Source of the DNA: Ralstonia pickettii DTP0602
GTDB taxonomy: Bacteria; Pseudomonadota; Gammaproteobacteria; Burkholderiales; Burkholderiaceae
Length of the DNA: 64,000 bases
Direction: 5' to 3'
NCBI GenBank assembly: GCA_000471925.1
Contig: CP006667.1
Location: 4,402,001-4,466,000, forward strand
Of the stretch, positions 37,202 through 45,062 are shown piece by piece. Position 1 is the first letter of the stretch. Each line of letters starts with the position of its first letter. The translations under genes were made by a program, and so were the position numbers. The notes beneath the pieces are model-generated. The model saw only the letters and a list, made by a program, of their open reading frames with translations, searched no databases and was not told the origin of the DNA.

Positions 37202-39904
37202 ATGTCAAAAGCCCTCATCATCGCGGAAAAGCCGTCGGTCGCGGCGGATATCGCCCGTGCCCTCGGGGGGTTTACCAAGCACGACGAATATTTCGAGAGC
37301 GACGACTACGTGCTGTCCTCGGCAGTCGGCCACCTGGTCGAGATCGCCGCTCCGGACGAATACGAGGTCAAGCGCGGCAAGTGGAGCTTTGCCAACCTGC
37401 CGGTAATCCCGCCGCATTTCGACCTGCGCCCGATCCCCAAAACCGAGTCGCGCCTGAAGGTGCTCAACCGCCTGATCAAGCGCAAGGACGTCACCGCGCT
37501 GATCAACGCCTGCGACGCGGGGCGCGAAGGCGAGCTGATCTTCCGCCTGATCGCGCAGCAGGCCAAGGCCAAGCAGCCGGTGCGCCGGCTGTGGCTGCAG
37601 TCGATGACGCAGCAGGCGATCCGCGACGGCTTTGCCAGCCTGCGTGAAGACGAAGACATGCTGCCGCTGGCCGATGCCGCGCGCTGCCGCTCCGAGGCCG
37701 ACTGGCTGGTCGGCATCAACGGCACCCGCGCCATGACCGCCTTCAACAGCAAGGGCGGCGGCTTCTTCCTGACCACCGTGGGCCGCGTGCAGACGCCGAC
37801 GCTGTCGATCGTGGTGGAGCGCGAAGAGAAGATCAAGCACTTCGTGCCGCGCGACTACTGGGAAGTGCACGCCGAGTTCATCGCCGCCGCCGGCCTGTAT
37901 GAAGGCCGCTGGTTCGATCCCAAGTTCAAGAAGAACGAGTTCGATCCCGAGGCACGCGAGTCGCGCCTGTGGAGCGAGGCCGAGGCCAAGAGCATCGTCG
38001 CCGCCTGCCGCGACAAGACCGGCACGGTCACCGAGGAATCCAAGCCGTCGACGCAGCAGTCGCCGGCGCTGTTCGACCTGACCACGCTGCAGCGCGAGGC
38101 CAACTCGCGCTTCGGCTTCTCCGCCAAGAACACGCTGGGCCTGGCGCAGGCGCTGTATGAGAAGCACAAGGTCCTGACCTACCCGCGTACCGACGCGCGC
38201 GCGCTGCCCGAGGACTACCTGGACACGGTCAAGCAGACCATGGACATGCTGGCCGACAGCTCGCCCAACTACCTGCCGCATGCCAAGAAGATCCTGGCGC
38301 AGGGCTGGGTACGGCCGAACAAGCGCATCTTCGACAACAGCAAGATCAGCGACCACTTCGCCATCATCCCGACGCTGCAGGCGCCCAAGAACCTGTCCGA
38401 GCCCGAGCAGAAGCTGTACGACCTGGTGGTGCGCCGCTTCCTGGCGGTGTTCTTCCCGGCGGCCGAGTTCCAGGTCACGACCCGCATCACGGAAGTTGCC
38501 GGCCACCACTTCAAGACCGAAGGCAAGGTGCTGGTCAACGCGGGCTGGCTGGTGATCTACGGCCGCGAGGCGCAGGGCGACAAGGACGCCGCAAACCTGG
38601 TGCCGGTGGCCAAGGACGAGAAGGTCAAGACCGACAAGGTCGAGAGCGTCGGCCTCACGACCAAGCCGCCCGCGCGCTACAACGAAGCCACGCTGCTGTC
38701 CGCCATGGAAGGCGCCGGCAAGCTGGTGGACGACGACGCGCTGCGCGAGGCCATGGCCGGCAAGGGTCTGGGCACGCCGGCCACGCGTGCGGCCATCATC
38801 GAAGGCCTGCTGACGGAAAAGTACCTGGTGCGCGAAGGCCGCGAACTGATACCGACCGCGAAGGCGTTCCAGCTCATGACGCTCTTGCGCGGCCTGGGCG
38901 TGCAGGAACTGACGCAGGCCGAGCTGACCGGCGAGTGGGAACACAAGCTCTCGCAGATCGAGCGTGGGCGCCTGAAGCGCGACGAGTTCATGCTCGAGAT
39001 CGCGCAGATGACGCAGCAGATCGTCAAGCGCGCCAAGGAGTACGACAGCGACACCATCCCGGGCGACTACGCCACGCTGGACACGCCGTGCCCGCAGTGC
39101 GGCGGGCAGGTCAAGGAGAACTACCGCCGCTTTGCCTGCACCGCGTGCGAGTTCTCGATCAGCAAGATCCCGGGCGGGCGCCAGTTCGAGATCGATGAGG
39201 TCGAGGAACTGCTGCTTAAGAAGGAGATCGGTCCGCTGCAGGGCTTCCGCAGCAAGATGGGCCGCCCGTTCGCGGCCATCCTGAAGCTGGCCAAGGACGA
39301 CGAAGGCCATTACAAGATGGAATTCGACTTCGGCCAGAACGACGAGGAAGGCGACGGCGAGCCGGTCGACTTCAGCGGCCAGGAGCCGGTGGGCACCTGC
39401 CCGAAGTGCGGCGGCGCGGTGTTCGAGCACGGCATGAAGTACGTCTGCGAGAACAGCGTGGCCAGCCCCAAGAGCTGCGACTTCACCACCGGCAAGATCA
39501 TCCTGCAGCAGGAGATCAGCCGCGAGCAGATCGGCAAGCTGCTCAACGACGGCAAGACCGACCTGCTGACCGGCTTCAAGTCGTCGCGCACGGGCCGCAA
39601 CTTCAAGGCCTTCCTGGTCAAGCAGCCGGACGGCAAGATCGGCTTCGAGTTCGAGGCACGCGAGCCCAAGGCGGGCGCCAAGACGGCGGCGAAGACCGCC
39701 GCCAAGCCGGCTTCGCGCGGCGCGGCCGAGGCCGAGGCCGAGGCGGCGCCAGCCACCAAGACGGCCGCCAAGACCGCGGCAACCAAGACGGCAGCGACCA
39801 AGGCACCGGCCAAGAAGGCGGCGGCCACCAAGACCGCCGCCAAGAAGGCACCCGCCAAGACCCCAGCGGCGAAGAAGTCTCGCGCCGCGGCTGCCGGCGA
39901 ATAA
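37202..39904 (+). CDS. topB: DNA topoisomerase III with Lys/Ala-rich C-terminal tail
   Basis: 900 residues. The Toprim domain starts KALIIAEKPSVAADIARAL with a DAGREGELIF acidic motif. The active-site Tyr327 lies in LTYPRTDARALPEDY. Two Cys4 zinc modules follow (CPQCGGQVKENYRRFACTAC and CPKCGG near 735). The last about 75 residues are a histone-H1-like tail of repeated TAAK/KAPAK units. It relaxes and decatenates DNA by passing single strands. Initiates at ATG 37202 after AAGGACC. Confidence 0.95.
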   Translation: MSKALIIAEKPSVAADIARALGGFTKHDEYFESDDYVLSSAVGHLVEIAAPDEYEVKRGKWSFANLPVIPPHFDLRPIPKTESRLKVLNRLIKRKDVTALINACDAGREGELIFRLIAQQAKAKQPVRRLWLQSMTQQAIRDGFASLREDEDMLPLADAARCRSEADWLVGINGTRAMTAFNSKGGGFFLTTVGRVQTPTLSIVVEREEKIKHFVPRDYWEVHAEFIAAAGLYEGRWFDPKFKKNEFDPEARESRLWSEAEAKSIVAACRDKTGTVTEESKPSTQQSPALFDLTTLQREANSRFGFSAKNTLGLAQALYEKHKVLTYPRTDARALPEDYLDTVKQTMDMLADSSPNYLPHAKKILAQGWVRPNKRIFDNSKISDHFAIIPTLQAPKNLSEPEQKLYDLVVRRFLAVFFPAAEFQVTTRITEVAGHHFKTEGKVLVNAGWLVIYGREAQGDKDAANLVPVAKDEKVKTDKVESVGLTTKPPARYNEATLLSAMEGAGKLVDDDALREAMAGKGLGTPATRAAIIEGLLTEKYLVREGRELIPTAKAFQLMTLLRGLGVQELTQAELTGEWEHKLSQIERGRLKRDEFMLEIAQMTQQIVKRAKEYDSDTIPGDYATLDTPCPQCGGQVKENYRRFACTACEFSISKIPGGRQFEIDEVEELLLKKEIGPLQGFRSKMGRPFAAILKLAKDDEGHYKMEFDFGQNDEEGDGEPVDFSGQEPVGTCPKCGGAVFEHGMKYVCENSVASPKSCDFTTGKIILQQEISREQIGKLLNDGKTDLLTGFKSSRTGRNFKAFLVKQPDGKIGFEFEAREPKAGAKTAAKTAAKPASRGAAEAEAEAAPATKTAAKTAATKTAATKAPAKKAAATKTAAKKAPAKTPAAKKSRAAAAGE

Positions 39905-39943
39905 GCGCCACAGCGCGCCACAGCGCCTGTCAGCGCCCCGAAA

Positions 39944-39976
39944 GCAAAAGCGCCCGGCATGTCCGGGCGCTTTTGC
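39944..39976 (+). terminator. Terminator after topB
   Basis: AAAAGCGCCCGG at 39946-39957 pairs with CCGGGCGCTTTT at 39963-39974 around CATGT. T-run follows on both strands, so it could also end the leftward LysR gene transcript. Confidence 0.9.
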
Positions 39977-40001
39977 CTTGCTGGCTGGCTACGGCGTGGC
40001 G

Positions 40002-40949
40002 TCAGGTCCGCACGGCCTGGGCATCACGTCCAGGGGCCGGCTCAGGCTGTGTCTCCCTGCCGCGCACCTGCCCTTCTTCCAGCAGGAAGTCGATAAAGGC
40101 GCGTACCTTGGTCGGCAGGAACTTGCGGCTGGGATACACCACGCTGACATCGCGCCGCGGCAGCTGGTATTGCGGCAGTACATGCACCAGCTTGCCGGAT
40201 TCGATGTTCGGGCGCGCCAGGTACGAGGACAGCATCGCCACGCCCATGTCGGCCAGCGCCGCCTGGTGTGCCAGCTCGGCGTCGTTGCACAGCAGCCCCG
40301 GGCGGATCGGCACGGTCACCTCGCCCTCGGGGCCCAGCAGCGTCCATTCATGCTCGACATTGGGCAGCCGCATGGCGATGCAGCGGTGGTGGGTCAGTTC
40401 ATGGGCATGGCGCAGCGGCGCGTGCGCGGCCACGTAGCCGGGTGAGGCACACAGGATCACCTCGGCCGACAGCAGCGGGCGCGCCACCAGGTGCGAACCC
40501 AGGCCCAGGTCGGACAGCATCACGGCCACGTCGCGGCCTTCTTCGACGATATCGACATTGCGGTCCGACAGGATCACGTCGAACACCACATCCGGGTATT
40601 GCTGCTGAAAGCGCGCAAGCAGATCGGGCAGCAGGTGCAGCCCGAACATCACGGGTGTGACCAGCCGCAGCGTGCCCGACAGCGACTGGCTGCGCGCGGT
40701 GACCACGCTCTCGGCTTCTTCCACGTCTTCCAGGATCTGCTGGCAGCGCTGCAGGTAGGTCTCGCCGGCGTCGGTCAGCGACAGGCTGCGCGTGGTGCGG
40801 TTAAGCAGGCGCGTACCGAGGTGGCTTTCCAGGTCGGCCACGTAGCGCGTGACCACCGCATTGGACATTTCCAGCTGCTGCGCTGCACGCGCGAAGCTTC
40901 CCAACTCCACCACCTTGGAAAACACACGCATCGATTGCAGGCGATCCAT
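40002..40949 (-). CDS. LysR-family transcriptional regulator
   Basis: 315 residues with the winged helix at the N-terminus (MRVFSKVVELGSFARAAQQL, LESHLGTRLLNRTTR) and a LysR effector domain. It resembles the DsdC/AaeR-like group with unknown inducer. It converges on topB and is divergent from the secreted repeat protein at 41149 across 199 bp, so it may regulate that gene (inference). Confidence 0.93.
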   Translation of the reverse strand: MDRLQSMRVFSKVVELGSFARAAQQLEMSNAVVTRYVADLESHLGTRLLNRTTRSLSLTDAGETYLQRCQQILEDVEEAESVVTARSQSLSGTLRLVTPVMFGLHLLPDLLARFQQQYPDVVFDVILSDRNVDIVEEGRDVAVMLSDLGLGSHLVARPLLSAEVILCASPGYVAAHAPLRHAHELTHHRCIAMRLPNVEHEWTLLGPEGEVTVPIRPGLLCNDAELAHQAALADMGVAMLSSYLARPNIESGKLVHVLPQYQLPRRDVSVVYPSRKFLPTKVRAFIDFLLEEGQVRGRETQPEPAPGRDAQAVRT

Positions 40950-41148
40950 GACATAGTCTCCCGGTTCTGCGCTGAATTTTTACGCAATCAGCTTGCTTTA
41001 TTGTTCGAAGTAAAACTAATCATTGTGGCTCCTGATATTTATTGATATGAGGGAAATGCCTAATATCTAGCCATTGGATGCCGCAACGCAACATAGTCTT
41101 TCGTCGAAGTGACGGCTCAGGCATCCGCGCTACACAGAAGGCTGAACC

Positions 41149-41403
41149 ATGAAAACCAACCGCTACGCCCTGATCACTGTCGCTACCCTCGTAGCCGCCC
41201 TGTCGGCCGCACCGGCCTTTGCCAAGAACGGCAAGTTCGACGTCTACAGCGACGGCGCCAAGGTGGGCAAGTTCGACCCGTACACCGACGGTGCCAAGGC
41301 CGGCAAGTTCGACGCCTTCACCGACGGCGCCCGTGCCGGCAAGTTCGACGCCTTTACCGACGGCGCCAAGTACGAAACCACTACCGATCGCGCGCCGCTC
41401 TGA
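41149..41403 (+). CDS. Small exported protein of four 12-residue repeats
   Basis: 84 residues: a signal peptide (about 1-25, ending PAFA) then four tandem units xxGKFDxxTDGA: KNGKFDVYSDGA (26-37), KVGKFDPYTDGA, KAGKFDAFTDGA, RAGKFDAFTDGA (62-73), and a short tail. Each unit carries two or three acidic residues in a GKFD...DG frame that could bind a cation or form a beta-turn solenoid. I do not recognise a function. CTATCAT-type promoter not clear; a terminator follows. The gene is monocistronic and divergent from a LysR gene. Confidence 0.8.
   Translation: MKTNRYALITVATLVAALSAAPAFAKNGKFDVYSDGAKVGKFDPYTDGAKAGKFDAFTDGARAGKFDAFTDGAKYETTTDRAPL
41224..41367 (+). repeat. Four tandem 36-bp coding repeats
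   Basis: Units at 41224, 41260, 41296 and 41332, each encoding a 12-residue GKFD..TDGA block. The last two are nearly identical at the amino-acid level, suggesting recent duplication. Confidence 0.85.
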
Positions 41404-41556
41404 GCGGCCACCCTCCTGCGCCGCGCAGCCACTGCCAGCGGCACCTGCAAGCGCGATCCGGGGTCGCTCCCTCCCCAAGGGCGGCCCCTTCTGTTTCAAC
41501 CTGGTCTCCACAGGTCTTTAGGAGAGTGCCCCGACGGCCTCTCCCACTTTATTGGA

Positions 41557-41600
41557 GAAGAAGCCCGCTCCGGCCGTCGCCGGTTGCGGGCTTCTTTGTT
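41557..41600 (+). terminator. Terminator after the repeat protein
   Basis: GAAGCCCGC (41560-41568) pairs with GCGGGCTTC (41586-41594), followed by TTTGTTT. A smaller GGAGAG/CTCTCC hairpin lies just upstream near 41521-41543. Confidence 0.8.
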
Positions 41601-41655
41601 TCAGCTCCCGGCAGGCGGGCGAGGTAGTTCGAACGATTATGCCAGACGCCGCAAA

Positions 41656-41684
41656 TGAAAAACGGGCCATTCCGGCCCGTTCCC
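41656..41684 (-). terminator. Terminator after the glycine-zipper gene
   Basis: On the minus strand AACGGGCC pairs with GGCCCGTT and is followed by TTTTTC. It lies just beyond the stop at 41702. Confidence 0.8.
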
Positions 41685-41701
41685 TTTACCGCTGCTGCGA
41701 C

Positions 41702-42166
41702 TTAATCGTGGTCGTGGTGGCGGTGGTGGTGATGCCTGTGCTTCTTGCGCTTGTAGTGGCTCTTGTAATAGCCGTGGTGGTGGTCATTTTCGTACGAGTT
41801 GCTGCGCGAGATATTGCCGCCCAGCGCGGCACCCGCACCGCCACCCAGGCCGGCACCGATCAGGCCGCCGGTGCGGCCGCCCATGGCGTTGCCCGCCGCG
41901 GTACCGGCACCGCCACCCAGCGCGCCGCCGATGATGGCGCCCGTGCGCTCGCGGCGGTTGGACGTCACTGCGCCGCCGGCGCCGCCACCCACTGCACCAC
42001 CGATTACCGCGCCGGTGCTGCCGCCCAGCGCGCCGCCCACCGCGGCACCGGCGACACCGCCGAGTGCGCCGCCCAGGGCGTTGTTCATGTCGCCCGCGAA
42101 GGCTGGCAGCGCGCTGGCCGCCAGGGCGAGGGCAATAGTCAGGTTGCGAACGGGATGGCGAGTCAT
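41702..42166 (-). CDS. Glycine-zipper exported protein with His-rich tail
   Basis: 154 residues: signal peptide (RNLTIALALAASALPAFA), then Gly/Ala-rich YMGG/glycine-zipper segments (about 28-115; GAALGGVAGAAVGG, GTAAGNAMGGRTGGLIG), then a C-terminal stretch very rich in His and Lys (HHHGYYKSHYKRKK and a run of His/Asp). Glycine zippers often insert into or span the outer membrane; the His tail could bind metal ions. Three CTGTAA decamer repeats lie upstream of the start. Confidence 0.85.
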   Translation of the reverse strand: MTRHPVRNLTIALALAASALPAFAGDMNNALGGALGGVAGAAVGGALGGSTGAVIGGAVGGGAGGAVTSNRRERTGAIIGGALGGGAGTAAGNAMGGRTGGLIGAGLGGGAGAALGGNISRSNSYENDHHHGYYKSHYKRKKHRHHHHRHHDHD

Positions 42167-42226
42167 ATGTTTTTTCCTCGAATTGCCATGATGTGACGCA
42201 AGTGTAGATAAGGAGCCCTACCCTTG

Positions 42227-42252
42227 CTGTAACTACCTGTAAAGCCCTGTAA
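42227..42252 (-). promoter_or_regulatory. Three direct repeats CTGTAA with 10-bp period
   Basis: CTGTAA begins at 42227, 42237 and 42247, about 60-85 bp upstream of the glycine-zipper start. The same hexamer repeats at 52972 and 52982 upstream of the RND genes. The spacing is that of OmpR-family operator repeats. Confidence 0.5.
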
Positions 42253-42310
42253 CCCTCTACAGAAACAGCCTCTGCGCTTACAAATGCGCGGCGAAAATAC
42301 AACACTTAAT

Positions 42311-42342
42311 AAAAAGACAGGCGACCATGTGATCGCCTGTCT
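42311..42342 (-). terminator. Terminator of the cstA operon
   Basis: AGACAGGCGA (42315-42324) pairs perfectly with TCGCCTGTCT (42333-42342). On the minus strand it ends in TTTTTATT. It lies about 50 bp beyond the stop of the small gene. Confidence 0.9.
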
Positions 42343-42393
42343 GCTTTGTATGCGTCCGGCGCCGTTTCCAGCCGGACGCGATTCAGCGTGTGC

Positions 42394-42588
42394 TCAGCAG
42401 CACTTGCCCTGCCCGCCGCCGTAGCGTGCCTCCTGGCGCTCGCGGAAGAATTCCTCGTAGCTCATCGGCTCGCGGTCCGGGTGGGTGCTTTCCATGTGGG
42501 CCACATAGGTCTGGTAGTCAGGCAGCCCGACCATCAGCCGCAGCGACTGCCCCAGGTAGCGCCCCATGGTTCCGAGTTGTTCCAGCAT
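42394..42588 (-). CDS. YbdD/YjiX-family small protein
   Basis: 64 residues from MLEQLGTMGRYLGQSLRLMVGLP with family block HMESTHPDREPMSYEEFFRERQ and terminal KCC. These small proteins accompany CstA/BtsT pyruvate transporters and are needed for their activity in related bacteria. It starts 14 bp after the cstA stop, so it is co-transcribed. Confidence 0.9.
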   Translation of the reverse strand: MLEQLGTMGRYLGQSLRLMVGLPDYQTYVAHMESTHPDREPMSYEEFFRERQEARYGGGQGKCC

Positions 42589-42602
42589 GGCGGGCTCCCG
42601 GG

Positions 42603-44672
42603 TTACTGGGCCGAAGCGGCGCCCGGCAGGGGCTCGAACGGCGTTTCCTTGTCGGTCGGGCGGTTCACGGCGCGTGCCTGCATCGCAGTCTTGAAGCCGT
42701 AGAACACGATCGACAGCACCACCAGCATGAACAGCGCGCACAGGCCGGCATCCAGGTAGTCATTGAAGACGATGCGGTGCATCTGCTCCATCGACTTGGC
42801 CGGGGCCAGCACCTTGCCCTCGGCAATGGCGGCGCTGAACTTGGCGGCGTGGGTCAGGAAGCTGACCTTGGGATCGGCATGGAACAGCTTCTGCCAGCCG
42901 GCGGTCAGCGTGCAGATCAGCAACCAGATGGTCGGCAGCAAAGTGACCCAGGCGTACTGGCCGCGCTTCATCTTGACCAGCACGCAGGTGCCCAGCACCA
43001 GCGCCACCGCGGCCAGCATCTGGTTGGAGATGCCGAACAACGGCCACAGCGTGTTGATGCCACCCAGCGGATCGACCACGCCCTGGTACAGGAAGTAGCC
43101 CCAGGCCGCCACGCACAGCGCGGTGGCGGTCAGGTTGGCAACCAGCGAGTCGGTCTTGCGCATCGACGGGATAAAGCTGCCCAGCAGGTCCTGCAGCATG
43201 AAGCGGCCGGCGCGGGTGCCCGCGTCGACAGCGGTCAGGATGAAGAGCGCCTCGAACAGGATGGCAAAGTGGTACCAGAACGCCATCATGGCCTGGCCGC
43301 CCACCACCTGGTGCAGGATATGGGCGATGCCCACGGCCAGCGTCGGCGCGCCGCCGGCGCGCGAGATGATGGTGTTCTCGCCGACGTCCTTGGCGGTCTG
43401 CACCAGCACGTCCGGCGTGATCACGAAGCCCCAGGTCGACACGGCGTGTGCCACTGCTTCCGGCGTGGTGCCGATTACCGCGGCCGGGCTGTTCATGGCG
43501 AAGTACACGCCCGGCTCGATCACCGAGGCGGCCACCAGGGCCATGATGGCGACGAAGGACTCGGCCAGCATCGCGCCGTAGCCGATAAAGCGCGCGTGCG
43601 ATTCATTTTCCAGCAGCTTGGGCGTGGTGCCCGACGAGATCAGCGCATGGAAGCCCGACACCGCGCCACAGGCGATGGTGATGAACAGGAACGGGAACAG
43701 GTTGCCCGTCCACACCGGCCCGCCGCCCTTGGCGAACTGCGTGAAGGCCGGCATCTTCAGCTCCGGCGCGACGATCAGGATGCCCACGGCCAGCGCGATG
43801 ATGGTGCCGATCTTCAGGAAGGTCGACAGGTAGTCGCGCGGCGCCAGCAGCAGCCACACCGGCAGCACGGCGGCGATAAATCCGTAGATGATCAGCATCC
43901 AGGTCAGTGCCTTGCCGTCGTAGGTGAACAGCGGCGCCAGCGTGGCGCTTTCATGCACGTACTGGCCGCCGATGATGGCCAGCATCAGCAGCACGAAGCC
44001 GATGACCGACACCTCGCCGATCCGGCCCGGGCGGATGTAGCGCGTGTAGATGCCCATGAACAGCGCAATCGGAATCGTCACCGCCACGGTGAAGGTGCCC
44101 CACGGCGAGTCGGCCAGCGCCTTCACCACGATCAGCGCCAGCACCGCCAGGATGATGATCATGATCATGAAGCAGCCGAACAGCGCGATCATGCCCGGCA
44201 CCGTGCCCATCTCCGACTTGACCAGGTCGCCCAGCGAGCGGCCGTCGCGGCGCGTGGAGATAAACAGCACCATGAAATCCTGCACCGCGCCGGCGAACAC
44301 CACGCCGGCCAGGATCCACAGCATGCCCGGCATATAGCCCATCTGCGCGGCCAGCACCGGGCCGACCAGCGGGCCGGCGCCTGCAATCGCCGCGAAGTGG
44401 TGGCCGAACAGCACCGCCTTGTTGGTCGGCACGTAGTCCAGGCCGTCGTTGTGGCGCCAGGCGGGCGTCATGCGTTTGGGATCGAGCTGCATCACCTTGT
44501 CGGCGATAAAGCGGCTGTAGTAGCGGTAGGCGATCAGGTAGATGCAGAGCGCGGCAACCACGATCCACAGCGCGCTGACGGCCTCGCCGCGCGCCAGCGC
44601 GACGGTGCCGAAGGCAAACGCGCCGAGCACGGCGACGGCCAGCCACACCAGGTGTTCTCCGATGCGATTCAT
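42603..44672 (-). CDS. cstA: CstA-family carbon starvation protein (pyruvate/H+ symporter)
   Basis: 689 residues with about 16-18 hydrophobic segments. It opens MNRIGEHLVWLAVAVLGAFA, and includes HFAAIAGAGPLVGPVLAAQMG and GFHALISSGTTPK, hallmark CstA blocks. CstA proteins take up pyruvate or peptides when carbon is scarce. The small YbdD-type gene follows. Divergent from a cache-type two-component pair that probably controls it, as BtsS/BtsR-type systems do for related transporters (inference). Confidence 0.95.
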   Translation of the reverse strand: MNRIGEHLVWLAVAVLGAFAFGTVALARGEAVSALWIVVAALCIYLIAYRYYSRFIADKVMQLDPKRMTPAWRHNDGLDYVPTNKAVLFGHHFAAIAGAGPLVGPVLAAQMGYMPGMLWILAGVVFAGAVQDFMVLFISTRRDGRSLGDLVKSEMGTVPGMIALFGCFMIMIIILAVLALIVVKALADSPWGTFTVAVTIPIALFMGIYTRYIRPGRIGEVSVIGFVLLMLAIIGGQYVHESATLAPLFTYDGKALTWMLIIYGFIAAVLPVWLLLAPRDYLSTFLKIGTIIALAVGILIVAPELKMPAFTQFAKGGGPVWTGNLFPFLFITIACGAVSGFHALISSGTTPKLLENESHARFIGYGAMLAESFVAIMALVAASVIEPGVYFAMNSPAAVIGTTPEAVAHAVSTWGFVITPDVLVQTAKDVGENTIISRAGGAPTLAVGIAHILHQVVGGQAMMAFWYHFAILFEALFILTAVDAGTRAGRFMLQDLLGSFIPSMRKTDSLVANLTATALCVAAWGYFLYQGVVDPLGGINTLWPLFGISNQMLAAVALVLGTCVLVKMKRGQYAWVTLLPTIWLLICTLTAGWQKLFHADPKVSFLTHAAKFSAAIAEGKVLAPAKSMEQMHRIVFNDYLDAGLCALFMLVVLSIVFYGFKTAMQARAVNRPTDKETPFEPLPGAASAQ

Positions 44673-45062
44673 AGTGAAGGTCTCCTCAGACCGGGATGTC
44701 TTGGATAGCCTGCGGTGGCGAAGGACGGGAACGGCGAACAGCGGTGGCATGCGCCCCGAAGGCGGGCAGCTTGCGGTGAATCCGGCGGTGAGGGCGTCTC
44801 CTGGGATCTGCTGCTGCACGCCCGGTTTGTCGTCGTTTCCGGATCTCGTCTTGCAGGCAGGCGATGCACCGTCCAGGGGTGTCCGGTGCACCAGCTGCGT
44901 CGACTCGCGCGCCCTGCTGGGGCGGTGGCGTGTCCGGCGTGTAGTATTGACACCCGCCAAACCCCGCACAAGCGCGTAACTACGCAGCACATCTGCGTAG
45001 TACTACGCAAATCGACGGTGGCATGCCGCCTGCGCGGCGTCGGTGTTTACCCCCGGTCCCAG
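44673..45062. promoter_or_regulatory. Divergent control region of cstA and the sensor kinase with ACTACGCA dyads
   Basis: ACTACGCAG (44979-44987) and CTGCGTAGT (44993-45001) form an inverted repeat around CACAT. An overlapping perfect 16-bp palindrome TGCGTAGTACTACGCA spans 44994-45009, so three copies of the half-site ACTACGCA occur within 32 bp. The remaining 300 bp show no gene. Confidence 0.6.
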
